From: Lutjanus erythropterus | Taxonomy: Eukaryota > Chordata > Actinopteri > Lutjaniformes > Lutjanidae | Assembly (NCBI GenBank): GCA_020091685.1 | Contig: CM034591.1 | Location: forward strand, 29,719,555-29,783,554 | Reading direction: 5' to 3' | DNA: 64,000 nucleotides | In this document: positions 11,700 through 25,700 of the stretch, piece by piece | Position numbering within the stretch: position 1 is the first letter of the stretch | How the letters are laid out: each line of letters starts with the position of its first letter | The notes under the pieces: generated by a model | The model's input: only the letters and a program-made list of their open reading frames with translations | Database searches by the model: none | What the model was told of the DNA's origin: nothing | Position numbers and translations under genes: made by a program

Positions 11700-11705
11700 T
11701 TTATT
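11700..11705 (-). promoter_or_regulatory. USH2A: Candidate USH2A polyadenylation signal
   Basis: TTTATT on + reads AATAAA on -, 950 bases past the USH2A stop. No second line of evidence. Confidence 0.2.
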
Positions 11706-12654
11706 CCTAAGTGATACAGTAAAAAAAAATCTGATTGGGTTTTCAAGTTACATCACAACAATCAGACGGCACATCTGTGATTCCCAGCCACATTTAACAC
11801 ATTTAAAAAAAAAAAACAGTTGGCATTTCTTGTCGTAAAACTAAAATTATTCAAGGCCATGTGTCTTATTACAAATCACGCACTATTGCTGCTGATATTA
11901 ATAAGCTTACTAGGCACAATTATTTGCTGAAGCAGAGGAGGCGACTGTAACCTTTGACTTGAAGTGACTTACAGACTGGTTTGATTCTGAATATCAAGAA
12001 ACAAACTTGCTAAACTACAATCATTGGCAAGCTGAGACAGTGAATCATAATATACCCAGAATATTCAGGCAGTCTGCTGAAGGTTTTTTTATAAGAACTG
12101 CTCTAGTTCTTAATCTGAGGGAGGTTTAAAACAGTATACAGTAATTACAGTCCAGATATGGACACATTCAAGCTATGGAGCAAACGTACTGCAGCTGTTT
12201 TAAGTCACAACCTCCACAATCACAGCTGACTGGGTCCATATCTGAACTGTATTCATGGATGTTTGGTCCCTGCCTCTCCTCAAATTAAGTCCCAACAGGA
12301 AGTGATACATGCAGCGCGACACCTGTTTTAATGTCTTTTAAGGTTCATTCTGCGGTAAAATGACCATTATTATTCCCATAACTATTAAGGGCATAGTAAT
12401 GTTTATGTTGAGGCTTACCAGCTGGCTAGCTTTCTTTTACCACTCTGAACATCATTAAAACATTATTAACACTGTCCCAGGCATTTTGAAAAGTAATTAC
12501 AAGACTTCCTACATCATATTTCAAGCACTGCAAATGGTCTAAATAACTTTCCATACTGACCGTTCCCGTGAGACCAACCACCAGGTATGACTGCCGTCTG
12601 TCAGTTCGGTCTGAATTGTGACTGTGACAGCTGATTAGATGTGGGGATCGTGTC

Positions 12655-12744
12655 TTAAAGATGAGTGTCGGTGAACATGGTGTGCTCCTTTTTCACAGAA
12701 CTTAAGGCCTTGATGGCGTCCACAAGCTCGTCTTCCTCCACATA
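12655..12744 (-). CDS. USH2A: USH2A terminal coding exon with PDZ ligand DTHL
   Basis: Acceptor TCTTTCAG|TATGTG; stop TAA at 12657-12655. Encodes YVEEDELVDAIKALSSVKKE then HTMFTDTHL. The last four residues (12669-12658) are the class I PDZ ligand that in mammals binds whirlin and harmonin, identical to the human end. Confidence 0.97.
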   Translation of the reverse strand, partial: YVEEDELVDAIKALSSVKKEHTMFTDTHL

Positions 12745-15700
12745 CTGAAAGAGAACACATGAGATCACAATGAGCTGTTTAAAACGCAGTAACAACAGTT
12801 ACTTTAAGCACAGTAACAGAGAGCAAAGGTGCCTGTGACTCTTTGAAAGGTCATTTCTTCTACTGGGTTGCCAGTAGGGATAAAAGCTGAATTCACATTT
12901 TAAATATTAATAATTTAAATCATAAAAGATTGAGATTAACATTACAGTGCAAAATATTGCACTACCATGCTGTAATGTTTTTTACCCCCACCCCAAGTTA
13001 CCAGAACATGATAGCAATGATTAGTTAGTGTCTGATGCATGGTCACTCTGAGATAATGTTAAATCTGCTTTTTATGAAGATTATAATATAGGAAACTCAC
13101 ATTATTCTGTCTGTGCTCTGATCAGCAGTCTGTATCTTCATATATTTTTTTATATTTTCACAGAAGAGACAACAGGGCTATGTTTTTGAGTCATAACTCC
13201 ACTGAATTTCCAATAATCTGTACAGATCAGGTAAAATAAGCTTGCCTCTTCCAAAGCAGGATCTTTCACTTAACTCAAGTTTCCCATTAATTATTTCTCA
13301 GTCGCTCCTAAATGTCCTCTTGACCTCTTGACCTGCACCAACATGTGGTGCTCTGTCAGTCCTGTAATGCACGTTAAGTGTCATTTTAATCTACTGATTT
13401 AACATAAACATATTCCTGTCCTCACCAGTCCAGAATCTTGTCCTAGCGGGTTGTCCCAGCTTCCTTCCTCCATCATCAGTGACTTCCTGTCAATCAGCTG
13501 ACTAACGCTGCGGTGCAGGGAATGCTGGGAGTAGGCCTGACTGAGGTCTGTTTGGCTGGGAACCCGCAGGACAGACATGGGGCTGAACCGTGAGCTGCTG
13601 CCGACTATTTTTGTGTCTGTCAGACCCTGAAAAATAGATAATTTTTTAGTCAGATGGTGACTTAAAAGACTTTCACATATTTGAACCCATTTATTACAAA
13701 TTAGATGTACTTGATATCACTGCCAGCCATTTTCTAATTCATACTGAACTTTTAAATCTTCACTGCACTACCGCAACAATCTGAAAATGACTGAATGACC
13801 TAAAAATGATTTTCATATGTTAATGAAATTAATGGATACCAGTAGCAGTGAGGACATCCTGTAGTACCCTGAAATAGAAATGTAAGGTATATATACCCTG
13901 TGACCTATGGTATGTGGGATAAAACATACAAACATATTGGCATGTTCAGTTTAACTGCCATTCTGTCAAAGATTAGGTTTGATAACTTCAAACAAATATG
14001 AAATAAAATAAATTACATATTTTTATCCTATAAATTTGTTGTTTTAAAGTTCAAATGCTGTCTTTGTGTGATATTATTGTTACACATCTCAGCTTAATCT
14101 AGATAACATGGAGGTAAACCAATTCTTGATTCTGTTGCCTCTGAACAGGCAACAGAATCAGGGAAGTATCTATACAGCACTTAGAAATATTATATTTGAA
14201 TTATTGTTTGAAATGAGATGTATCTTTTATTGTCGTAATATCAGCAATCAACAGGAGGCACTATTTAGCAAGTATTGGCAGCTGAGAGTAAAATCTCAGG
14301 AAACATGTTTTTAACATATGTTCAAGAATCAACAAAAAACAACAGACAACCAATTCTGCTTGAGCCAAAAATAAAGTTTAAGATTAAGACAAAGTATGAC
14401 ACAGTTTTTAATCAGACGTAAGAACTCTGACTTAATGGCTTATTATAAAATGTGGATACAAAAAATGATTTTATTTCATATACAAAGTCAATACTGTATT
14501 AAAGGACAAAAAGAGACTGTATATGTCTTACCTTTACAAACCCCAACAAACTAAGCACTTTAAGATAATAATTCATTGTATTACACCCACAGAGACACAC
14601 AAAGCATGCACACACAATCAAAACAAACATGCGAAGAAAGGAACCCACACAGATTCACAATCGCGTACCTCAGTGTACACAGTGTAGCTTTTAAGTATAA
14701 CGTTGCTGATCTCAACACAGTCTGCTACAGTGTCAAACTGCAGGGGGACAATAAAATAAACATTTAGGGGGTTTGACAGTAGAAATAGAAAATATTCTTA
14801 CTGTGGGACGTTCAGGGAGGAGCACAGAGCTGGAGTGATGTTTAGAGCACAGCTCAGGACAGGACCTCTGAGAGACAGACGGACAGACAGAGAAAATTGT
14901 ATAGGAAGGAGAGGCGAACAAAACAAATAGAGGAAGAAAGTTTGTTAGAGAATGAAAAGGAGTGAAAAGAGGGAAAATCAATAAAAAAATATGTGCAAGA
15001 AAAATAAACAGAGGGGTAGTAAAACAAAATGAAAAAAGAGAAAGTTACAAACTAAATAAATATATCATGTTTGAGTAGTAGTGTTATTGGTAGTTGGTAG
15101 TAATCGGTTACTTGAGAGATAAAAAAGGATGACGTCTCTACTTGGAACAAACCTTAAGCTGGGGTAGGCACTTTATTTCTGGCGTTATTGGGCAAAAGTT
15201 CCATAATAACCATCAAGCATAATGTAATTCATGTGGTCGGAGACCTAGACTTCTGAACCTCCTCTTGGTTCTGCTTTCAGGCTTCTGAAAGCAGAACAAA
15301 GACAAGAGACTCTAGCCAGGTCAGTAAGATAGATGATTGTTAAGTCTCGTTCCCAAAATGATGATGTAAATCTATCAGATGAAATGTTCCTATTTCTAAA
15401 GTGTTTTTCAGTGCATGAGATTTAATGGATTTAATGCTTAAGACACAACCTGCAACTACATGTAGATGAAAGAAAGACCGAATGTTGATGAACATCACAC
15501 AAATCAAAGCAAGAAAAAATGTTATGCAACTATATCCAAAAGTTTAAGGGGTTTGGTTTCACCATCCTCATTATTAAAAGTGAACCAGTTACTCTCTGGT
15601 AAAAGCAGCAGAAAATAGATTCTATTGTAGGAGCATCTTTCCAGTATCAGTTGTTGTTTCAGCTCCCTCTGGTGGAACAAAGATTAACACACAGCTACTC

Positions 15701-16563
15701 TGGGGAAGACAGGATTTTCTAAAAATGTTCACAATCTGCAGAAAAAAACAGATTTTGATTCAATCCCGTGATGATTTCAAGAAATCAAGCAAAATACTTG
15801 TGAAACAGTCCTCTGTTTTAACCACTGCTGCCTAACTTTTTTACTGCTCTGTCTTTGTAAACCTGACTACCTCTCTCTGTTTCTCTCTGTCCTCCCTCAT
15901 TTAAACCATCTTTTCTCTCTGTTTCCACTGAGTCCTTGTTTCTCTGCTCCTCTCACCATGTACATCTCTCCACCGGCCTTCCTGGTCTTCTGAAGCATGA
16001 CCAGCGGAGGGCGCTCTCTGGCTGATGGATTCTTCCTCAGGGCTCTAAGAAGGGAAAAAAAATCATTCACATCCTTTTGTTGTTTTTTTTATTAAGATGG
16101 AACTGTCTGTGTTTTCACACAGTGTCTTGTGTTTTGTAAAGACAGTTTTATGTATTAAAAAGTATAGAGTGCTTGAAGAGAAGAAATTATATTTTCTATT
16201 CATATTACCTTTGCAGCAAAAGGCCCAGCAGTAGGGCGAGCAAAAATAGACCTAACAGGGCCAACAACAAGATGAACCACAGCTCAGAGTAAACTGGTGC
16301 TGCTGACATGCTGACGCCTTCTTTACCACTGTCTTCAGGCTCAGAAGGACCTGCAGAGAGAAAAAGAAATGAGTTAATGGTTAAACTATAGTATATGATT
16401 CATTCCATGCATCTTTTGTGTATTAGTTGTATTTATTTTTAACATCATGTCAAGTTTCATTGTATTGAAATGAGGAAGGGGACGTGAGGGACAGATACAA
16501 ACAGATTCCTGAGTCACTGAAGAATATAATGGATTTATTCTAGCAGTGTGTGTGTGTGCGCGC

Positions 16564-16637
<74 letters not shown>

Positions 16638-19600
16638 GTGTGTTACCTATGCCAGCAGCAGGGCTATATCTGATGGTGGGAGTACTGGCACTGCCGCTGT
16701 TTGTGGTACAAGTCACCTGAAATGACAGAGCTAAGAAAAGAGCAAAAGAAAGAATTTGAGGTTGAATGAAGTGAGATTGTTATGAAAGATTAACTCTGAA
16801 TCAGACTTGTGGGCCTCTGTAAGGCTCTTTATATACATAACATGAAATCAGATTGGAAATACACATGTGTACATACATAGGAGCTGCTTCTAATTTGAGA
16901 GAAAACTGCTCTTCATGGTCACATTTTACAGCTCACTCTGTCAGGGAAACTCCCAATTCTGTGAAACACTCTCATCACATCAGCACTTCCCCTCAATCAA
17001 AGGCCCAACCTGACAGCCAATCAAATAAGAAATTTGTAGACTCAACTTTAAAGGACACTTAAATATGATATAGGTTCATGGTATCAGTAGCTTATTGCCC
17101 ATTATTGTTATATGGCCCATGCACCAGTCAGCCAAAGCCAATTAATTTAATCACTATTTTATCCTTTAACGGTAACTGTGCTGATGCTAAAGGACTGGTA
17201 TGTATTAAACAATTCTGTTCACCAAAATTAGATTAAGTATATTTTTTATTCATTGATTTATTTTTGCATTCCCAAATTTAACAGCAGCCTAAGAACATGC
17301 TAAATTTTGTTTGGAGCACTGTATTTCTCTAATTGCAGCTGCTGTATTGTCTGTAGAACAGACATTCCTCCAAAAAAATGTGCATTTATCTACGTTAACA
17401 CTGCGTACAAAGGTCTATGTGGATATGTGTGTGAGTGTTTGGCGTGCGTGTGTGCTCTCACTCTTCTGTGAGGTGCGTGGAATATGGAGATAGCTGTAGA
17501 AACCAGTATAGACCCTCAGCTGGCTCTCAGTCACACTGTACTCCTTCAGGTAGCCGTTGAGGGAAAAAGACCCCGACCAGTCCAGCCAGATGACCGTCAG
17601 GTTACTGTCCACTGAGAATGGAGACACGTACTGGGGGGCTGCAGGGAGAGACAGAGGGAGGGGTGTGTGTGTGTGTGTGTTTTTATGTTTTTTATGACTG
17701 GTTAGGGTGGGAGAGTTGAGGGATTGAACACATTTGTTACCTTCACTGAGTGTGGTGACAGTAGTCCAGTTGGAGGCAGTGCTGCCCATGTTGTTGAAGC
17801 AGGCAGCTCTCAGCTGATAGGTGGAGTACGGCTGGAGACCTGCACAAATTGATTCAGTTGTTTATTCACACACAACACAGACAGACAGCACACTATTCCA
17901 GTACCTCTCCAGGTCTTTAGAATACAGTGTTATCCTTTTTTTGGTGTCTCTCTCCAGGTAATAAAGTACAAATACTTTGTTACTGTTATTAAATAGAGTT
18001 TCAGGTATTTGTATTTTTGAGATTGAGCAATTTGAAATTTGAGTATTTATTTTTCTGACTTTTTTTTACTTTTACTCTATACATTTTAACATCAATATAT
18101 GTACTTTCCACTCCTTGTGTTTTCAGAACAGACTCATTGCATTAGTTTTAATGCATTTGAGGGGAATTATTGATTAGCTTTATTGTGCATCATGGTGCGC
18201 TGCCTTCCCAACAACAAGACTGAATACAACCTAAATGAATAGGACAATAGCACACAGAAAAGACAATTCACTGGTGTATTGATCAGTGCATATCACACAC
18301 GACAGACGTAACAAGATGAAAATGATGTAACAGACCTAACAAAGCAAAACAGACAGAGAAGCTTGACTGCAGAGCAAAAGTCAGGTTCAGTTAGCTTTTC
18401 CAGTAGAAAAGTCTTAGAGTACATTTGAGTACATTTGTGTCTTTTTTTTTTTTACTCAAATCTGTACTTCTACTTGAGTACTTGTACCACCTGTCTCTCT
18501 CTGTGCAGCTCAATTATTCTTATTTACAAAGCTATCACCTGCCTCCTACTCTTAGTGCTTGCTTAGGTCTTTAGATCTCCTGGGTTTGTATTATTAATGG
18601 GTCACTCACTACTGGGAACTACTACTACTACTACTACTTATTGTATGTGCTCTTTTTCTCAATGATATTTCAGTGCTGCGTTGCTGTAAATTGCTTTGGT
18701 ACTCGTGCATTAAATAGAATTTTTTACTCATCTCAGTGTTACTATACATTTTGAAAATATCTTGACATAAACATGGAGTGACCTGTCACATTATAGCTCC
18801 GCCTTTTGCCAAAGAAGGAGATTTCAACTGGTCCTTCAACACAAGGGAGGGGTACAGGCTGGGGGGGCTGTGGGCAAGGTGATCTGAGATGTAGCTCACA
18901 GCTGGAAACAGAGAGAACGAAAGTAAATAAGTGAGATTGAGACTATGGTTTCTGTATCTGTTCATGCAGTCTGTCTCATTCATTAATAAAACAGAGAGAC
19001 ATATATGTTTTCTACTCACCTCTCAATGACTCCATTAGGTGCCAAAGGCTCATCCCATTCGAGCTGAGCAGAGCGGGAGGTCAGGGTGACGGGGCGAGGA
19101 GGAGGCTGGTGGGCTGGGGGAGCAGCCAGGGTGTGGAGCTCACTCAGTGGACCCTGACTACAGCACTGCCAAATGTTCAAAACAGACACTTCAAAGATTA
19201 AGTGTACAACTACAGTACCCTGGCAGTAAAAGTTAACACTCAGTGGAACATTTACCTCTGCTTAAGTATTTTACAATAAAAATATCACAGCTATTTAGGC
19301 AGGCTGTTAAATTATGGTAAATATGACTAAATGGAAGGAAATTTTCTTTTGTTGAAAAATACTTAAATACTAACAGTTTCAGACACTGAGAAAATGCTTA
19401 CACCCCATTCTGACCATTAGAATTTAACTAGTACTGGTTCCTAGCTGGTGAGTGCCAAAATATTGATAAGTTCCTGCACAAATAATATCAGTCTATCTGA
19501 TATTTTATCCCTACCTTGCATAAACAGCTGACAAGACAAAATAAATTTGATGAAAATGTAGCTAATTGCAACATCTCAGGACACAATTTAACTTGTTACT

Positions 19601-22600
19601 TCTGCAAAAAAAGTAATACTAAAATAACTTGAATCCTTTCACAGCTTTACATGTTATATCTTTATTTTTTGCACCAAACAATTCTGAGTATTATTAATAA
19701 GAGTAGTGAAAAGTATCGGTATAAACAGTATCAGTATCAACTAAATGATACCTATCCTTACCCAACCTGGTGGCTATCTTTTCTTTACAACAAATATTTC
19801 AAAGACAACCAAATGTAATAACTATTACAAAGTAGTACTGCTATATACTGGAATATATTAGTATTATTACCTGATAGCAGGTGCAGGCCTCTACTCCAAC
19901 CCAGTACTTGGTGTAAGGACGTAAACCATGGAGTGTCTGCTGGTGTGATGTACCCTCTGAGAGCTACAGAGTCGAGGTGCGTTTAAGTTTTGGGTGACCA
20001 TAGTATTCAGAACCATACAGTGGGTGGGACAGGGAGGAAGAGGAGGAAATGTGAGGGAGAGGAGGGAATAAGAGTGAGTGATCACTGAAAAGGGACGTTA
20101 TAGAAAATGGAAGACTGGAAACAAAGGCAGTGCAGAAATTTAATCCAACTCGAATAAAAGTTAAGTGAATGATTAAAAGCAGTATTCACCAGAGTGTGGT
20201 TGTTGTGGTTCCGTGACAGCACTCTGTAAAGGCTAACAATCCCGTTCGGTTGGGCTGGGGGACGGATGTCCACTACTGCTGAGGTCGCTGAAACACGCAG
20301 GAAAGTAGGCGGACCTACACCCTCAGGTGGTGCAGGTCCTGTTCTCCCACTGGCCCACGCACCGGCAGAACGACCAGCTGAATTCACTGCCCACACCTGT
20401 CAGTCAAAACCACATGTCAGTCACCGATATCATGGAATTTCATTCACACACATAACTGAACGAAGAGAGAACACGTGATACAAAGTGAGAGCCAGACATT
20501 AACTTTTTTTTTCTCCAGCCATTAGGATTTCAGACGCATTTTATTAACTCTTAATGATGAAAGCTTCTTTTATTAGCCAGTATCCACCAGACCACCAAAA
20601 AGGATATAAGTCGATTCATTGGATCATCCATCAAAACTAGCATCAGCAGTGAGAGCAAAACCTTTTCAACATGCAACCCAACACTAACATATCTGCATGA
20701 CAATTACTTTTCACCTTCATCAAGGAGTTATTCTCACACACACACACACACACACGCACGCACACACACACACACACACACACACGGGCACAGAGTGATC
20801 TTATTTGTGTGCTAGTGTTGGGTATAATTAGAGGGTGTACACAGCACAGGGTCAGGCAGGGTGGAGATTTGCATGTGTAAGTCATCTGTAGCCTGTCAGA
20901 AGTAGTGCAGAAGGCAGATGGATGGGTCTGAGCTTTACTGTTGAAAGTGTGTGTCTGTGTGTTGTTTGTAGCTCCGATAGCAAGGTTTTGTGCATGTGTG
21001 CGTGTGCATGCAAGCGTGTTAAGAGTTGAATTAACCTCAATAATAGTCAATTAGGCCGTGATCAATCAGACTGATTGATCTAAGTGACAGCACAGATGGA
21101 CTGAGATGGGAGAGGGGGAAAGAAGAATGGAAGATGGAGAGACTGGGAATGGGAAGGAGGAGGACAGGAGGAAGGGTGGACGAGGCACAAGGAAAGGAAG
21201 CACAAGATAAAACAGGGAAGCAGGAGAAATGTTAGAGCTCTGCTGGTTTATCATTTCATGGTTCCAAATGAATCTGCTCAGATAGTGAGAGGTTTACGTC
21301 TGCACATCTGCAGGTTATATTGAAACAGACCTTTTCACAACAGCCATGTTGATATGATAGTAGGGCAAACACAGGTGTTACCAATGATATTAATTAAATA
21401 CATATACAACTTTGTGTGCATTGGCTTTGAGCTACAACCATTGATCAATTAGTTAGTCAATTAAATAAATCTGCAACCACTTTGATAATCCCTGAATCAG
21501 TTTGAGTCATTTTTTAAGAAAAAAAACAGCAAGAATCTCTGATTCAAGAATCTAAAATGAATATTTTCTGGTTTCTTTACTCCTTTATGACAGAAAATAG
21601 AATGGACCTCATGGAAGAGCATTTTTTTTTATTCTTAACTTAACTGTCTCTTACTTTGTTTATGTGGAGAGTTCGTATGAACATGCCACGTCAGATTCAG
21701 CAAACCCTTGTAACTTCAGATAACGGTGTAAACGATCCATCTGTGCAAATCTGAGTGTACGAACATGAGACTCATGCCACATATGACAGAAAATGTTTAT
21801 TCATGAAAATGGCATCAAAGAGAAAAAATAAGACCTTTATGAGTCGGAAGTCTGAAGTTCTGCTTTAAGAGATCAATGAAGGAAAGTCTGTCATTTTAAC
21901 AGCGTGAGCAGAGGAATTAAAAGTCTGCGCTAAAGCCAAGAACAGGAAAAGTGAGAACCACAAGGTGATCAATAAAAGCAACAGGAGGAGGGGGTCAGGA
22001 GGAAGTTTCTGTTACGGACACAGAGGACAGAATAAGTGAGGTTGTTCCTCTGGACAGGAACTTCACAAACCTTCACATGATTACAGATGGCCAATATATA
22101 TTTACAGTTATATTACAATTTTCAAATGCAGTCAGACAGGATTAACAACATAATTGTGAAGTGTAATTTATTTTTCAAACTCAAAATTTCTTCAAACTAA
22201 TGAAATATACAGGCAGTAGTGAAAAACTTTGGTTTGGATAACAGCAGACTAACTGTACATGAACCACTCATAAATTGTGTTGGTATCCAAGAGAAAATTT
22301 AAAATACGAGAAAACTGGTGAATGCAATAAATTGCACACACCACTCTTGGGCTTTGAGAGACTCAAACGAACATTTTTCACAATTTTATAGACCAAATAA
22401 CTAATTGAGTAATCGGCAGATTAATTGATCATGAAAATAATTGCAGCCTTAATTTGTGGATCAATCTGATGAGCTATTGCACATAGAGTTGAAAGTTTAC
22501 AGAATCAAATAGTCTCCTGTCTTAAGTTTTGTCATTATAATGTCATGTTGGATGCATGTATTTCGATTTTTAGCTGTTTACAATGTTGCAAATGGAGTTA

Positions 22601-22644
22601 CTGTGACATAAGACAGATTTCAGACTTCCTCTGACAATAAAAGT

Positions 22645-22701
<57 letters not shown>

Positions 22702-25700
22702 GACCAACACCAGTTTGATTGATATTTCCTGGATTACACAAACAAATTAACATGATTTAGGAAAATAAATAAAAATATCTGTTTTTGCAAATGAACCTTT
22801 CAGAAATGTTGTGTAAGACAGCTAGATATTTTAAATTCAATAAAATTGTGGAAACAATTTTCTCTCACTATTTTCAGTCATGTCAACAGTATTATTTCAG
22901 GGATATTTACTCTTCTTACAAGTAATAATGTCTTACATGCAATAATGTAAGCAGCCAAAATATGTTGTTTTTTCAGTATTTGTAGCAGTTGCATCATTAT
23001 ATGCATGCAACTGTATCCAGAATGGAGTCTTTACAAAGACTTTACAAAATCATTACACACAAACACAAAAGTTTAATGTCCACAGCAGCATACATGTATT
23101 AAACTCAAAAAGGGACAGACACATCTGCCCTTGAATGTTTATTTTTATATTAATATCTGTGACTTGTGAATCTGCACCTACAGTTTCCTCTCAGAGAGAC
23201 CGACCTGGACTCGTCCACTGGCCCATGAAACTGTCTGCTGCTTTTAAAGGGATGAGAGGTGCTGATGTGATTGGCTATTATTGTGGCCCACCTCGACTCC
23301 ACTGGCCGATACGGCACTTTTCCTGATAATAATGCATTCATCTTGTTCCCTTCTTTTTTTCCCACTAATGAGACTGACAGATTTTTGCTGCACTTTATTT
23401 GTCTTATTTGTGTTTCCATCTTAAATCTGTGTAAAATTACCAACTGATTCACTAACAGTGCATTCAGACTGACAGCAGCCCTTGAGCAAAACACTGCAAG
23501 GGTCTGTGCTGATGTAGACTGTGTTTGCTAAGCGGTGTTGCAAATACATGTTACAAGCTGTTCTACCTGCCATACCTGCTGGCACGCATGTCACTTGCCA
23601 ATGCAGTCTGTTGCTAAAGCTGAGGCAAAAGTTGATCCCGGATCAACCTGATGCACTGTTATTGTGCCACTCTACTACAGTAACTATGGCCTAAGGCAGA
23701 AACTAAGTACATAATCAGTGACTAAGCCTGTCTCATAGGTGCATTATACAGGTGTAGGAGAGCTGAAAAGGCGCCGCTAAGTAGGAGGATTTGAGATCAA
23801 CAAGCTAAGATACTAAATCAAAATGTAATATTACTGAAAACTGTGGTCACAACTAAATCTTTTAACTAATGTTCATGAAACTAATGAAGTAGAGGTCATT
23901 ACTGAATGAAAGAGACGGAATGACAAATTGAAGAGGAAATATTTCAGAAAAATACAAATGACTTATCACAAGAGTGCAATGACAGTAATATATGTGAATG
24001 TCAAGAATAAGTTTAGGTTTAGTCCTCTGTGTTGATGTATTTTTTGCATTTTGGGCCACTGTCTATACTGTCATGTAGTGGATGAAGAAAGGGGAATGGA
24101 AAGAAGAAGAAAGAAAGAAAAGCCAAAAAGGGGGTACACTAGGTAAAGAGCACACTGTCACCCTGATAAGGAAAAGTTCAAAGAAAAGTGTGCAGTTTAC
24201 AGCTTTGGCAGATGATAACATTTGTTTGTCATGAAAATTATGCATATCAACTTCAGTATGTATCAAATAGTGGCTGTACTACACTTTATTTTTAACTTCA
24301 CACACATCAACATGCTGAGAAAACTTGCATTTAAATCAGGCACATTTGCATCACAATAATGTCAATTAATTAGAATTGTTCCTGCTTATAATAAATGAAG
24401 TAATGTAAACACTATTAGTATGATATGAGCTGAGTGAACAGTGTTTTGTTGCTTTTATTGAAACACTGTGATTAATAAATGTTTTCTATCATTATAATCA
24501 CATTTGCAATTCCATATTAATGGAACAGATCATTCAGAAAGAATATAAAATGTCTAGTTAAACAGCCTAAAGAAACAAGGCATCAGCTGAAAGAAAAAGT
24601 TTACTACTTCATATAAAGTTTCTACACAGGAACTGTGACTTGACTTGTTGCTTTAAATAGACTCAATTAAATTAGCTTCTGACATCATACAAATTTATAA
24701 CTGCAGCAATGAAATACTTCTACCCAGCAACAAGCATGTTCTTCCCCTGGTAGCAACACACTTTAAAGCTTCAATGTGACGCAAGACGTCGGGCTTGATT
24801 AAGAAGTTTGTGCCACATAGACAGAACAGAAAGGAAAAGTTCAAAACTAAAGTCAGTCCAGATCACCTTGCCCTTGATCCAGTGCTAAAAGGTAGAACTC
24901 ATCTCCTCGGCCTTATATCATCCCTCGACTTTTTACTGCTTTCTCTCCTCTCTTGTCCTCTCTTCTCCTATTGGGCCGTGATTTGGCTTATTAGACACAA
25001 AATAAAAATATACGCTGTTAGCTGCCATGGCAGCAGAGGAGCCGCCATGGCAACAAACGACTTCAGGAAACTACCAGACAGTATTGGAGCCATTTTATTG
25101 GACGGTTAGACTGCGGACTTAATTCAAGCACTCTGATAGGCCAATGGAGCTACTTGGCGGGTGCATCTACTTGGGGTGAAGGGGCTAAGTTGTGTGAAAG
25201 TGGGCAGTAATTAAAACCAAGCATAAAGCTGTCAATAGGAGCTTATGACCCAGTGTAATTAGCCTAATATGATTTCTCTCTCTGCACTGTGGTGTGCTAA
25301 ACTGAACTGACTTATCGTCCTTGTGTACGCCTCAAACACAGGCAGAGAGGATGAGAGCCAGATAGGTACACAGACAGATTAACAGCTAAATAAAAATAAA
25401 GCCAGGTAGACAGAAAGAAAGACAGACAGGTGGGTAGGTAAGAGGATAGACGGATAGACTGGTAGACTGACAGGCAAACACAGAGAAACATGATGAATAA
25501 CTTCATATGAACATCCAAACACTGCTACTGTTCCTTCGCTTCTCTCTGACGCGCACAGCCAGATGTTTACATCCACACACAAACACACATGACCACCACC
25601 TCATCCATGTATCCCAATCCCCCACTGACAGATCCTCAGGGGACGTGTAGCGGTCACCATTAAAAGGTCTTTCCAATACAAGCTCTGTTACCAAGGAGGC

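Larger units (their letters stand above)
5016..12654. other. Convergent 3' interval: KCTD3 3'UTR, spacer, USH2A 3'UTR
   Basis: 7.6 kb between the KCTD3 stop (5013-5015) and the USH2A stop (12655-12657). AT-rich and without convincing coding sequence. It holds two TTAA-bounded MITE copies (5913-6411, 8987-9197), a perfect hairpin (6625-6657), and AATAAA hexamers on + at 8217, 9826 and 10617. A possible AATAAA for USH2A lies on - at 11705-11700. The exact transcript ends cannot be set from sequence alone. Confidence 0.7.

Noticed and set aside
18786..19019. Alternative - strand frame through exon 18783-18901 (starting MSRKHICLS)
   Set aside because: It ends in TGA within the exon. The other frame (CELHLRSPCP to SYNVTG) joins both neighbours in phase.
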